Shown: positions 17,873-28,600, numbered from the stretch's first letter. The stretch: DNA of 64,000 nt from NIOZ-UU13 sp964653075 (GCA_964653075.1 CAZZAX010000005.1:39736-103735); one strand, 5' to 3'. Notes: generated by a model not told the origin, from the letters alone. Program-made: numbers and translations.

Positions 17873-18043
17873 TGAGAATGGTTCATTTCATCTATTAAAA
17901 TACGAGGTTCTAAGCACTACAACAACCGCTTCGGGGGAAAGATTTGAATAACTGAAACTGAAATGGAGTTTTTGAAGATGTTTGAAAATTAATTCTATGA
18001 AAGACTTTAAGATATGCGAAGCCTTAATGAAAGCATTCTTATG
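17873..18043 (+). pseudogene. Decayed 3' fragment of a second neuA copy
   Basis: It aligns with the last ~165 bp of neuA (16797-16966). Shared segments include TTGAGAATGGTTCATTT, CGAGGTTCTAAG, AAGATGTTTGAAA and AAGATATGCGAAGC. Small indels and stops break the frame (for example AAGATTTGAATAACTG against AAAATCGGGATAACTG). The fragment runs up to the start of the next methyltransferase gene, so that gene's apparent upstream ATG at 18014 belongs to this relic. Confidence 0.88.
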
Positions 18044-18961
18044 AAAAAAATTAAACTGAATGTAGGAGCGAGTCCCATTTGGGAGAAAGAAGGATGGTAT
18101 ACGCTTGATCACAAGATCAGAGAGGCGAGCCCTACCTCAATATTAGGGGATGCTGCAAGTATCCCCTTGGAGAATTCGAGTTGTATAACGATATTTTGTA
18201 GTCATATGTTCGAGCATATCCCCCATACCAGGCTTGAGGATATTTTACTGGAATTCCATCGAGTTATGAGAAAAGATGGAACTTTGAGAATTTTAACTCC
18301 TGATCTCAGAAAAATTGCCAAGGCCTATGTAGAAAAAGATAACGAATTTTTTGAAAAAGCACTGAAAGAAGATGAATCTATTCGGAAAGACCTCGGCTAT
18401 GGGGGAATGTTTATCAACTTTGTCGTATCGCCAGGCCAAGATACCGTGCTATTTAATAAACAGCTAACGGAGTTTATCTCTGGATATGCCCACATTTATC
18501 TCTATGACTTTGAAATGTTGGAGATTTTATTAAGGCACTGTGGTTTTAATAAAATTGAGCAGAAGGAATTTTGTGACTCAGAATTTCCAGACTATAGAGA
18601 ACCCTTACATGTGGTGAACCTCAAACAAACTTGGCAAAACTTGAATCAAGAGTTTTATAAAAAGAATAATCTTGTACATATTTATGATGGAAAGACTGGA
18701 AAATATAATATTAATTTCAAATTAACAGGTTTCGACAGGGACCCGCTAACTTCTTTAATTATAGAATGTAAAAAAGCATATAACATCAACCCTCAAAAAC
18801 ATAAGAATTCAAACGAAAGTAAACAAAATTATAACAAATATGGCCAGTCATTAATGAGGGATAAAAGATTTTGCTTAAAGTGTAGAATTGTTAAAGATAT
18901 CTGCAATGTAATTGATTCGCAAGATATCCATGAAATTTTGGTTGATGAACGTCAACAATAA
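18041..18961 (+). CDS. SAM-dependent methyltransferase with C-terminal extension
   Basis: 306 aa. The N-terminal domain has the pattern of glycan-cluster methyltransferases that begin with LNVGAS/LNLGCG, here KIKLNVGASPIWEKEGW. It continues with a short DAASIPLENSS, then CSHMFEHIPHTRLEDIL and MRKDGTLRILTPDL. Residues about 200-306 are a Lys/Asn-rich extension without recognisable motifs. The frame is open from ATG 18014, but those nine extra codons come from the neuA relic, so ATG 18041 is preferred. No strong ribosome site is visible at either. The DNA is AT-rich, like neuA. The target is unknown. Confidence 0.7.
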   Translation: MKKIKLNVGASPIWEKEGWYTLDHKIREASPTSILGDAASIPLENSSCITIFCSHMFEHIPHTRLEDILLEFHRVMRKDGTLRILTPDLRKIAKAYVEKDNEFFEKALKEDESIRKDLGYGGMFINFVVSPGQDTVLFNKQLTEFISGYAHIYLYDFEMLEILLRHCGFNKIEQKEFCDSEFPDYREPLHVVNLKQTWQNLNQEFYKKNNLVHIYDGKTGKYNINFKLTGFDRDPLTSLIIECKKAYNINPQKHKNSNESKQNYNKYGQSLMRDKRFCLKCRIVKDICNVIDSQDIHEILVDERQQ

Positions 18962-19044
18962 ATTCGGCCGATCATTATAATTACGCGATTAAGCTATATA
19001 GTGGTAGTGGTAATTAGTTTATTGCAATAACGGGGAGATTCAAA

Positions 19045-20031
19045 ATGAATAAGAATGGTCGTGTGGTTTGGTTCAATGGTGCGTTCGTATCTGAATCAGA
19101 GGCCAGAATTTCCATCTATGATTCAGCCCTAATGTTTGGCGACATGGTCTTTGAGATGACCAGGTCATTCAATAAGAAGCAGTTTAAATTAAGAGAACAT
19201 CTGGAACGTCTTTATGCTTCTATCAAATATTTGCGCATTCCTTTGGAAATGAGTATTGAGGAGATGGAAGGGCATATTCACGAAACAATTGAAGCTAACG
19301 AGCCATTATTTGCCTCGGATGATGAGCATCGTGCCATGATTGACATATCAAGGGGATTGCTTTCCATTTATCAGGGGCAGGTTGGAACTCACAAAGGGCC
19401 GAATGTTATTATTGCCGATTTTCCTTTGCGTTGGACTGTAGCAGGAATGGGCAAATTATTTGATAGCGGTATTAATGCTGTGATACCATCACAAAGAGCT
19501 ATTCCTGCCGGGCTTCTAGAGCCCAAAGTGAAAAACAGGAGCCGCTTGCATTATCTTATGGCCAACATCGAAGTTTCCAGCTATGAGGGAGATAACAACT
19601 GGGCGCTTTTATTAGACCCAGAAGGTTTCATTACCGAAGGGACGGGCGATAATTTTTTCATTGTGAAAGATGGTGTAATCATCACCCCTGAGCCAAGAAA
19701 TATTCTTAGAGGCATCAGCAGGGCTTATATTTTTGAGTTAGCAGACAATTTAGGATTACGCTGCATAGAGAAAAATATTGAACCATATGATGTTATGACT
19801 TCAGATGAAGCGTTTATGACCGGAACACCATTTTGCCTGTTGCCAGTAACCTCATTGAACAGCGTCAGCATAGGCCAGAGAAGAATTGGACCAATCACCC
19901 GTAAGCTGCTTGATACTTGGAGTGAGGAAGTTGGTGTGGATATTGAGGGGCAGATTAAGCAATGGGATACCAAACATAAGGAAAAGGATGCTTTAGGGCC
20001 TTCACCATATTCTTTTCAAAAGAGAATATGA
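19045..20031 (+). CDS. Class IV PLP aminotransferase (branched-chain/D-amino acid type)
   Basis: 328 aa. The fold-type IV pattern is clear: WFNGAFVSESEARISIYDSALMFGD at the N-terminus, the probable PLP lysine in PKVKNRSRLHY (K163), and EGFITEGTGDNFFIV with LRGISRAYIFELA, which is the phosphate-binding region. Family members act on branched-chain amino acids, D-amino acids or aminodeoxychorismate. In this cluster it may supply an amino group for a glycan or its amino-acid decoration (inference). The gene starts 83 bp after the methyltransferase. A decayed copy of its 5' end lies at 17692-17841. Confidence 0.82.
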   Translation: MNKNGRVVWFNGAFVSESEARISIYDSALMFGDMVFEMTRSFNKKQFKLREHLERLYASIKYLRIPLEMSIEEMEGHIHETIEANEPLFASDDEHRAMIDISRGLLSIYQGQVGTHKGPNVIIADFPLRWTVAGMGKLFDSGINAVIPSQRAIPAGLLEPKVKNRSRLHYLMANIEVSSYEGDNNWALLLDPEGFITEGTGDNFFIVKDGVIITPEPRNILRGISRAYIFELADNLGLRCIEKNIEPYDVMTSDEAFMTGTPFCLLPVTSLNSVSIGQRRIGPITRKLLDTWSEEVGVDIEGQIKQWDTKHKEKDALGPSPYSFQKRI

Positions 20032-20046
20032 GGGGCGTATAAAAGC

Positions 20047-20907
20047 ATGATAAATACCGAATGTTATCTGTGTAAAAGTCACGAATTCAAGCAAAGAACA
20101 TGTAGAGTTCGTAACAATCCCAATTTAAAAGTTCTGGAATGCAATTCCTGCGGTTTGGTTTTTCTATCATCATTCGACCATATCAGGGAAGGCTTTTACG
20201 AAAATTCGGGGATGCACGGTGAGAATCTCCCTGCCATCCATACCTTGATAAACGAATCATACTTTGACGATGAACGCCGTTTTCAATTTCTAAAATCATT
20301 ACTGCCTAACCGTTCAGTACTCGACTTCGGTTGTGGAACGGGCAGTTTTCTTTCTAAGGCAAAGACTTTGACAAACAAAGTGCATGGCATTGAGCCGGAA
20401 AAACGCTTAGCCGAATATTTTCAGCAAATGGATTTGACGGTGTATGACAATATATCCAATGTCCCCAGTCAAAATAAGTATGATATTATTACGCTGTTCC
20501 ATGTGTTGGAGCACTTTTCCGATCCCAGAGTGACTTTGATTGAGTTAAGCAAACTACTCAAAGAAGAAGGTCAAATCATTATTGAAGTTCCCAACTCCGA
20601 TGACGCTTTATTGACACTGTATCAAAGTGAGGCCTTTTCCTGTTTTACTTATTGGAGCTGTCACTTGTTCTTATTTAATACGAGAACCTTAAAGATACTT
20701 GCCGACCAGGCCGGCTTAAACATCAACTATATAAAACAGGTTCAGAGATACACTCTCGCCAACCATATGTTTTGGTTGTCAAAAAGCAAACCTAACGGGC
20801 ATCGGCAGTGGTATTTTCTTGATTCGCCGGGCCTGCATGCTGCATATGAGACACAACTCGCTGCTCTTGGTAAATGCGATACCATAATAATGAGTCTTTC
20901 TCTTTAG
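20047..20907 (+). CDS. SAM methyltransferase with N-terminal zinc-ribbon
   Basis: 286 aa. The N-terminus carries C-x2-C (CYLCKS) and, about 28 residues later, C-x2-C (CNSCGLVFLS), a zinc-ribbon module often found before sugar C- or O-methyltransferases. The Rossmann part follows at about residue 85: VLDFGCGTGSFL, then VHGIEPEKRLAEYF, and YDIITLFHVLEHFSDP. It most resembles the type 11/12 methyltransferases of polysaccharide loci. It lies 15 bp after the aminotransferase, so the two are probably cotranscribed. The substrate is probably a nucleotide- or lipid-linked sugar, but this is not determined. Confidence 0.75.
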   Translation: MINTECYLCKSHEFKQRTCRVRNNPNLKVLECNSCGLVFLSSFDHIREGFYENSGMHGENLPAIHTLINESYFDDERRFQFLKSLLPNRSVLDFGCGTGSFLSKAKTLTNKVHGIEPEKRLAEYFQQMDLTVYDNISNVPSQNKYDIITLFHVLEHFSDPRVTLIELSKLLKEEGQIIIEVPNSDDALLTLYQSEAFSCFTYWSCHLFLFNTRTLKILADQAGLNINYIKQVQRYTLANHMFWLSKSKPNGHRQWYFLDSPGLHAAYETQLAALGKCDTIIMSLSL

Positions 20908-20983
20908 TTCGGGTACAAGAGCGCGTTCTGAAAATGTTCGAAGGAAAATTTGCAAATTTTCACAAATCATAAAAAGGCGGTCT

Positions 20984-21808
20984 ATGAAACAATGTAGTTT
21001 ATATGGCCTTGCTGCTATTAACGTAGAGCTTACAAACAGATGTAATAAGAAGTGCTGGATGTGCGGCAGGCGAAAAGTAGAACGTGATTATCCCGAATTA
21101 GCTTTGAACTACGGAGATATGGAATTCGATCTTGTAAAAAAAATCGCCCGACAGCTACCACCCAATATTGTCGTACAGCTTCACAATAACGGTGAGCCCC
21201 TTCTATATCCAAGGCTGGCAGAAACAATAACACTTTTCAACAGGCAAATAACATCTTTCGACACAAACGGCAAGCTGCTTTTGGAAAAAGCAGACCAGAT
21301 AATCGACAATCTGGACACCCTTGCGATATCGGTTATCGAGAACGATCCTGAAGCGGATGAGCAATACGAAATTATAAAAGAATTTATAAGAATAAAAGGC
21401 GACAAGAAGCCGTTTACGGTATTTAGATTGAACGGCGATGTAGATTCCAGCAGATACGAACACCTTGGTTCTCTTCTGGTAAGACGGCTGCTGCACTCTC
21501 CGATGGGAAGTTTCGATTACAGGAAAACAGAGCCTACATTGCCCGAGATCGGAATATGTCTGGATTTTCTGCATCATCTCGCCGTTAACAGAGAAGGCAA
21601 AGCATCAATCTGCGTCAGATTCGACCCTTCCGGGATTGGTGTTATAGGGGATGTAAGAACACAATCACTCGAAGATATATGGTGCAATGGGAAAAGAATG
21701 GAATGGCTCGAATACCACAAACAAGGCCGACGAGATAAAGTGCCGCTGTGTTCGCACTGCGATTTTTGGGGCGTCCCGACCGGAACTGATTTTGCAGATT
21801 CAGCATGA
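20984..21808 (+). CDS. Radical SAM/SPASM-like protein
   Basis: 274 aa. The [4Fe-4S]-binding motif C-x3-C-x2-C is at C20, C24 and C27 (TNRCNKKCWMCGRRK). A C-terminal SPASM-like region has CLDFLHHLAVNREGKASICV, a GVIGDVRTQSLEDIW segment and CSHCDFW near residue 257. The family uses S-adenosylmethionine to start radical chemistry on peptides, sugars or cofactors. Here the context is a glycan locus, and a second radical SAM protein lies at 23835. The barrel is short (about 200 residues). The substrate cannot be inferred. Confidence 0.78.
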   Translation: MKQCSLYGLAAINVELTNRCNKKCWMCGRRKVERDYPELALNYGDMEFDLVKKIARQLPPNIVVQLHNNGEPLLYPRLAETITLFNRQITSFDTNGKLLLEKADQIIDNLDTLAISVIENDPEADEQYEIIKEFIRIKGDKKPFTVFRLNGDVDSSRYEHLGSLLVRRLLHSPMGSFDYRKTEPTLPEIGICLDFLHHLAVNREGKASICVRFDPSGIGVIGDVRTQSLEDIWCNGKRMEWLEYHKQGRRDKVPLCSHCDFWGVPTGTDFADSA

Positions 21809-21826
21809 GTTCTGGGGCGACAATTT

Positions 21827-23884
21827 ATGCGATATTATAGATACGTACCACTTGGATTTGCGGAAACTAAGACCCAATTGCAGGCATTAATGTTGTGCAA
21901 GGCAAGCCGTTATTACAATCTCCAGATAGTAGCCGTAACACCGGAAGTAGATTATCTTGCTAAAGATAGCAGCTGCCAATATGTAACGACTGAAGATTTC
22001 TACTATTGGGACCGGATAAACAAGCTGGGCGAAGAGAATATTGATATCGCAGAACAGCTCTGTGAAGAAGTTGATAAAGTTATACATTCGGTTGCACAGA
22101 AGATGCCGGGCTCAGACCTGGTCTCTTTTAGGGCGCTGTTTCATCCTCTTAAAGGTTTTCTCGACAGCATGACCCTGCGTATAGTGCCTGTAGAAGCTGT
22201 TTTCAAATATATTAGGCCCCGCATTGCTGTTTGTTTTCCGCAGCCGGAATACAAAATAACAGGGCCGGGTTTACTGGACAAGCCATCTTTATCATTAACA
22301 AGCAGGATAGTCCCGATAGTAGCAAAAACCAACAATTGCAGGATTGAATGGCATCAGGATGGTGACTTGAAAATCGATGCAGATAAGCGCCACTCGTATG
22401 AAACGAAGCACATGCATCTCGATAACCCGAATTCCTACACAGCAGATTTAGATAACAAGATAGACTTGTTTAAGCAGGCATTACAGAACGATAAATCCGG
22501 CGAAGCACTTGTAACCGACAGATTACTGCTTTTTTCCAACGAGGGCATAGATAACTTTATCAGCAAGATACTGACCAATTGGACCAGCAGAAAAGGAACA
22601 GGATTCGCAAATATCGGGACATTATATTCAGCAAATATAAATATATACGCTGGAATAACAAAAGCGATTTACAGTGATTTAGGTCAATTGCTATGGCACA
22701 ATGTAAATCAAAACAAAGTTATTCGAAAATTGTTTAATATACGTCAGATAGACAGATATCCTTTAATCGAACCTCTTCTGCGTTTACTGATAGTTAATGA
22801 ATTGCCGCGTCTGTTGATGCAGGCATCCATAGTGGAAAGGAATGTCAAGAATCTGCGAAAAGCCGTGGTTATGACAGGAGGGATGATCGAAGTCAATAGC
22901 CTGATTGCAAAGGCATGCGATAAATACAAAACTCCTATGGTTTCAACCCACAGGAGTGGTTTTTTGGGCTATTGCCAGGCACCTTTTCATGAGCGTTATG
23001 AACTGGCGGATACCGACTATTATATCTGCGGTGGACCAGGCGCAACCGAAACATTTGAAAAACCGTCACCTATGACGCGTTGGCAACCTGAAAGAAAAAG
23101 AGCCAGACCCGTAACATTGGGTTCCGTCTGGATTGACGAAATGGTTGCAGAATACAGAAAGGAAAAATATCTACGCGAGAATGCCTGCCAGGAAGAAACG
23201 GCCGATAGAATACAAAAGCGAAAAACTATAATGTATGTAATGTCGGCATTGATAGGAGACAACTGCTATATAGGATACGTATTTCATCCGGAAATCTGGC
23301 TGTGTCGATTCCAGCTCGAATTGATTAATTTTCTGGCGAAATTCCCCAACATTGATGTTTTACTAAAACCACCTATACCAGATAGATGTCCCCAGATAAC
23401 CAACCCTGTTTTCGACCGGCTCGCAAAACAGGACGTACAAAACATTCGCGTTTTTTCACAGAATATCGCGCTGGAAAAGATTATTGATTTAGCAGATGCG
23501 TTTATCATCGATTCGCCCAGCACACCTGTCTGGCCTTTAGTGTCCACAGAAAAACCATTTCTGGCATATATCGATAAATCATTCTTTAGTTTAGTTCCAA
23601 AAGCTATTGAGCTATTTAAAAAGCGGGCAATATTCGCTGATACTAAGGACGAGTTTTTTGAAAAGCTGGAGAATTTTCTACATACTCCAGAATGGACTTT
23701 AGATAAACCAGTTAATGATGAATTTCTTTGCCACTATGGTACTTATTTAAATGACGGCAATTCAGACAAAAGAGTGACTGAGTTCTTGTTCGAACTGGCG
23801 AACGGGAAGAACTGTCAAAATTTAAGGAACAATAATGAGCACTTTAATCGAAACTTCCAATACGCTCTCGGATATAACGGTTAA
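21827..23884 (+). CDS. Large uncharacterised protein, possible GT-B-type surface-glycan transferase
   Basis: 685 aa, not confidently assigned to a family. There is no signal peptide. The C-terminal region (about residues 460-660) resembles the second half of capsule or CDP-glycerol-type GT-B transferases: VLLKPPIPDRCPQ, then ALEKIIDLADAFIIDSPSTP, and VSTEKPFLAYIDKSF. A middle segment VVMTGGMIEVNSLIAKACDKY with VSTHRSGFLGYCQAPFHERY looks like the donor/acceptor linker of such folds. The N-terminal ~200 residues show nothing recognisable. It overlaps the next radical SAM gene by 50 bp and follows another by 18 bp, so it sits in one operon with both. Confidence 0.5.
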   Translation: MRYYRYVPLGFAETKTQLQALMLCKASRYYNLQIVAVTPEVDYLAKDSSCQYVTTEDFYYWDRINKLGEENIDIAEQLCEEVDKVIHSVAQKMPGSDLVSFRALFHPLKGFLDSMTLRIVPVEAVFKYIRPRIAVCFPQPEYKITGPGLLDKPSLSLTSRIVPIVAKTNNCRIEWHQDGDLKIDADKRHSYETKHMHLDNPNSYTADLDNKIDLFKQALQNDKSGEALVTDRLLLFSNEGIDNFISKILTNWTSRKGTGFANIGTLYSANINIYAGITKAIYSDLGQLLWHNVNQNKVIRKLFNIRQIDRYPLIEPLLRLLIVNELPRLLMQASIVERNVKNLRKAVVMTGGMIEVNSLIAKACDKYKTPMVSTHRSGFLGYCQAPFHERYELADTDYYICGGPGATETFEKPSPMTRWQPERKRARPVTLGSVWIDEMVAEYRKEKYLRENACQEETADRIQKRKTIMYVMSALIGDNCYIGYVFHPEIWLCRFQLELINFLAKFPNIDVLLKPPIPDRCPQITNPVFDRLAKQDVQNIRVFSQNIALEKIIDLADAFIIDSPSTPVWPLVSTEKPFLAYIDKSFFSLVPKAIELFKKRAIFADTKDEFFEKLENFLHTPEWTLDKPVNDEFLCHYGTYLNDGNSDKRVTEFLFELANGKNCQNLRNNNEHFNRNFQYALGYNG

Positions 23885-25622
23885 ACCGGGAATAAATTCC
23901 GCACTAAAGGCAATGATTGGTGATAAAAGATGTTTTATTCCCACTCACTTGGCGATAGAAACCGTAAGTGCTTGTAATGCCGACTGCATTATGTGTCCAT
24001 CTTCTGAAATGAAGAGGGAAAAAGCTGTGATGAGGCCTGAGGTTCATCAAACAATCCTCAGAAAGATATCAGACTGGGGAGCGCCGATATCTTTAATCAC
24101 GCACGCAGGGCTCGGAGAGCCTCTTCTGGATAGAATGCTTGAAGAGCGAATACAACAAGAAAAAAGGACTTTTCCGGATACCCAGGTCATCGTTTATACA
24201 AACGGCAGTCTCCTTGATGAAGAGCGGGCACTAAAACTAATTGATTCAGGAGTAGATATTGTTTCTTTTAGCATAAACGGTTTTAGAAAAGAAACCTATG
24301 AAGCTGTTATGAAGCTTCCAAGGGATAACACATACAGAAACGTCGAACGATTCTGTGAGATAAATCAAAAACTCGGCTCACAAATCAATATTTGTGTTTC
24401 TGCGATTAAAACAGATCTTTGTTCACAACAAGAACTCGAAGAATATAAACAATTCTGGGAAACTAAAAACATACAGGTCATAATGCCCCCCTGGATTAGC
24501 TGGGGCAACCATTTTGAACACAATATTCGAAAGCATCAACTTCCATGTTTTTATATCTGGAAGACTATGATGATAGACCAGGATGGGACCGTAAAAATAT
24601 GCTGTGAAGATTATAATTCGCAATATCCATTAGGAAATATTATGACACAGAGCCCTTCGGAGATATTTAATTCGGTGCGCATGCAGCAGCAGCGAACCGA
24701 CCAATTGAATGGTAATTTTTCGTGGCCCGAAATCTGTAAAAACTGTACCGAGACTTTTGAGCCAGCCAGAGATTTTTGGATGAGTTCTCCGGCACTTATT
24801 ACAATTAATCAAAAGCAGCTATTGCATAATAACGAGCAAGACCTTCTACAACATAAACACAAACGAATCTATCCGCAACCAAGCATCAAAAATAATATAG
24901 CACAACAGACATATAAGCACGAAAAAAAACAAAAGGATCTTGATGCATTCCTTGCTACGCTGGATTCGTTAACACACGAACAATATAAATATCTTTTGGG
25001 CCGTATGTTAGCAAAGGGATTAGATATAAATAATTTTGATTATCCTAAAGGTATATGGCCGCCTCCAACACCAGCACGCGCTTACATAGAGCAATTTCTT
25101 CGTCAATACCAGGGTATTGTAAAAGGCAGATGTGTTGAATTCTGCCCTCCTGTTTATAAAGACATGTTTATTAACAACCCAGACGTCCGGACATACGATG
25201 TTTGGAACATATCACCCGGTGAGGGAATAACCGTTGTTGCCGATCTACAGAATGCAACAAATGTACCGGCTGATTTTTTTGACACGATTATCTGCACACA
25301 TGTGCTTTCGGCAATTCGCAATGTTTGGGAGGCTGTTGCGGAAATTCATCGAATCCTTAAAGTTGGCGGGCTTGTACTTTGCACCGTCCCGTCCGTATTA
25401 CAGGAGTATGCCCCCAATCCAAGGGATTATTGGAGACTCACAAAGGATTCTGTACATGATTTGTTTGCCAATTTTTCCAAGTGCGAAATTCATTCTATGG
25501 GTAATCCGGCAACTGTTTCCGGATCGCCGTTTTTCCTGATGTCATATCATTTTCCTGAATCTTTTATGCAGATACATTCCGAGAAATGTCCAAGCATAAT
25601 TGCCATAGCTGCATGGAAATAA
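23835..25622 (+). CDS. Radical SAM/SPASM protein fused to a methyltransferase-like domain
   Basis: 595 aa. The N-terminal part is radical SAM: C47-x3-C51-x2-C54 (SACNADCIMCPSSEM), then GLGEPLLD and YTNGSLLDE. A SPASM-type segment lies at about residues 236-315 (CFYIWKTMMIDQDGTVKICC, CKNCTETFEP). After a Lys/Gln-rich linker (about 330-400) comes a degenerate class I methyltransferase domain (about 420-590; CTHVLSAIRNVWEAVAEIHR, LKVGGLVLCTVPS). The usual glycine-rich motif I is replaced by CVEFCPPVYK, so SAM binding there is doubtful. AAGGAA precedes the ATG, and the gene starts inside the previous one. Function unknown. Confidence 0.72.
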   Translation: MSTLIETSNTLSDITVKPGINSALKAMIGDKRCFIPTHLAIETVSACNADCIMCPSSEMKREKAVMRPEVHQTILRKISDWGAPISLITHAGLGEPLLDRMLEERIQQEKRTFPDTQVIVYTNGSLLDEERALKLIDSGVDIVSFSINGFRKETYEAVMKLPRDNTYRNVERFCEINQKLGSQINICVSAIKTDLCSQQELEEYKQFWETKNIQVIMPPWISWGNHFEHNIRKHQLPCFYIWKTMMIDQDGTVKICCEDYNSQYPLGNIMTQSPSEIFNSVRMQQQRTDQLNGNFSWPEICKNCTETFEPARDFWMSSPALITINQKQLLHNNEQDLLQHKHKRIYPQPSIKNNIAQQTYKHEKKQKDLDAFLATLDSLTHEQYKYLLGRMLAKGLDINNFDYPKGIWPPPTPARAYIEQFLRQYQGIVKGRCVEFCPPVYKDMFINNPDVRTYDVWNISPGEGITVVADLQNATNVPADFFDTIICTHVLSAIRNVWEAVAEIHRILKVGGLVLCTVPSVLQEYAPNPRDYWRLTKDSVHDLFANFSKCEIHSMGNPATVSGSPFFLMSYHFPESFMQIHSEKCPSIIAIAAWK

Positions 25623-25647
25623 ACGCTACAAGGAGACATAAAATAAA

Positions 25648-28600
25648 ATGATTAGTATTTTCGACACTACAGTATGTGACAATAATCTGGGAAACCAGAT
25701 AATAATGGATTCGGTGAATAAGTATCTGCACCAAATATTTCCCTCTGATTTTTTTATTAAACTTCCCTATCTTGATAATATTGGCAATGAAGCAATCAAA
25801 TATATAAGAGAAAGTAAATATATCTTTTTGGGCGGCACAAATGCTTTATCAAGTGAGATGGAAAACTACAAACAAATAGGAATAGAACACAATAATTACA
25901 CGCATATCAAAAATATAATACTCGCAGGAGTTGGTTGGTGGCAATACCAGGGCCCAGTAAGTGCATATACCCAAAAGATCCTAAAACATTGCCTGCATGC
26001 AAATTTGTACCATTCTGTGAGAGATTCTTATACCAAAAACAAATTGAGTACTATTGGTATTAATAATGTTTTAGTTACAGGATGCCCCACTCTTTGGCAA
26101 CTTACTGAAGAGCATTGTAAAAAAATTAAAAAGGAAAAGTCTGCGAATGTCCTTTTGACTTTTACAAATTATTCACAGGACAAAAGTGATTTAGAGCTTT
26201 TTAATATACTTAGGAGCAGCTATAAAAATATATTCGTATGGATTCAGGGGCCGGAAGATTTGGAGTATGCTCGAAGTTTTGGAGCGAAACTTAATATTCT
26301 GCCTCCTAATCTGCAATCTTTAGATAAACTACTTTGTTCGGATATTGATCTCGACTACATCGGAACAAGATGTCACGCCGGAATAAGAGCTATGCAATTC
26401 ATGCGTAGAAGCATCATCATTGGTGTTGATAACAGAGCTATAGAAATGCAGAAAGATTTCAATTTGCCTGTAATTTCGAGAACAGACCTGAGTACTTTAC
26501 CTGAAATAATTAATAGCAAATTCGAGACGAGGTTGAATCTTCCCTTCGATAAAATAAGACAATGGATAGGGCAATTTCAGAAAAACAATAATAACCTGAT
26601 AATAAATGAATTGTTCAACAATGGTACAAACAAGAATTATTCTTTAACGCCTTTAAGCAAAGTCTTTGGCTTTGATCGCGGCACTCCGATAGACCGATAT
26701 TATATTGAGAATTTTTTGAACGAGAACAGACATCTCATACAAGGGCGGGTGCTGGAAATTGGAGATAATACTTATACTAAAAAATTCGGAACAGGAGTAA
26801 TACAGAGTGACATTCTTAATGCAGTCCCTTCGCCCGATACAACTATAGTGGGTGATTTGACAACCGGAAAAAACATCTCTGAAGACGCATATGATTGTAT
26901 AATTTTGACACAAACTTTGCATGTCGTTTATAATATTAGAGCCGTCATTCAAAACGCTGTTAAAGCTCTAAAGCCCAATGGTGTTATGCTGTTAACTGCT
27001 CCGGGAATCAGTCAGATTTCCCGTTATGACATGGACCGCTGGGGGGATTACTGGCGATTTACCGATAAATCTCTGAAAATGCTTCTCGCCGAAGTTATTC
27101 CCCAAGAAGCTATTTATATCAAGTCATATGGAAACGTTGCCTTAGCCAAGGCCTTTCTCGATGGCCAGGCACTTCACGAACTTCCAAAAGATGTTCTGGA
27201 TTACAGTGACAACGACTATCAGGTCCTTTTAACCGCACGAGTTCAGAAATCAGGTTCTGAAATATCTATGAGAAATACACCTCAAAAAGATAAAATACTT
27301 ACCCTGTCGAGAGATAGATCTTTAGCAGCAGATTTCTGGTCAAAAGTTGATTGTTCCGAATCTGATAAGAATTTTTATTGTTTTTCACCTATTAGAACTC
27401 GTTCCTGCAAACTTATTTTTGATGAGTTTGATGCGAGTAGAACTGATTGGTGTGAATACTGGACAGTACAAACATATTTAAAAGACCAGATCCCTTTTGA
27501 GAAGTGTCTTAGTGTCTGCTGTGGTACAGGACAGATTGAAAGGACCCTTGCCAAGCTTAATGTAGCAAAGAAGATCATAGGGATTGATATTGCTCCAGGG
27601 GCTATCGAAAAAGCAAAGCAAAGGGCGAGAGATGAAAATCTCAATAATATCGAGTATCATGTTTCTGATTTAAATACTGAGAGCCTGAAAGAAGACGAAT
27701 ACGACATTATTTGGGCCAATGGCGCTTTACACCATATAGAGGACCTGGATTCTGTTATACCGATGCTTTATAAATCGCTTAAAAAAGGCGGTTTTTTGAT
27801 CTCGAATGAATATGTCGGTCCAAAATATCAGCAAATTCCTCGAAGACAGCAGGAAATTATAAATGCCGTCAAACATATTATGCCACCTGAATTACGACTC
27901 AAATCTCAACTTGAGAAATATGATACATTTGGACAGATTTGGAAACATACTCCGATGAAATACTTTTTAGAAACGGACCCATCAGAGTGTATAAATTCAA
28001 ATAATATTATCCCCTTATTACGTAAGTATTTTGATGATGTTGAGATTAAGTATTTTGATGGTTCAATACTTTTCTATCTCCTTGATTCTGCATTTTATGA
28101 CAATTTCGATATCAACAACCAGAATCATAGAAGATTATTAGAAATGTTATTCAATATTGAAGATGCCCTTATTGAAACAGGAGAAATAGCCAGAGATAAT
28201 GCTCATATAATCTGTAATAAGAAAAGTAAAGCTTCCTTAATTCAATGGGAAGATTCGGATAATTGTATATTGAATCAGAGCTATATATCCAAGGCAAATT
28301 CTTTTGAAACACCCTTAATATTGCTTTATCATCGTATTGCTGACGACCCTGTTGATTCTCAACTGCTGGTAGTATCACCGGAAAACTTCGAAGCACACTT
28401 AAAGGAATTAGCTGAAAATTATAGAGTTCTACCGCTCCATCAACTTCTTGAAGAAGCAGCCAAAAACCAATTAGAGCCGAATACATTGGCTATTACATTC
28501 GACGATGGCTATCTGGATAATCTGACAAATGCGATACCGCTGCTGGAAAAATACGGCTTGCACGCTACCATCTTTGTCGTCTCAGGTATGGTAGGCTCTC

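Noticed and set aside
18014..18040. Upstream ATG for the methyltransferase at 18041
   Set aside because: These nine codons align with the neuA 3' end and belong to the relic.
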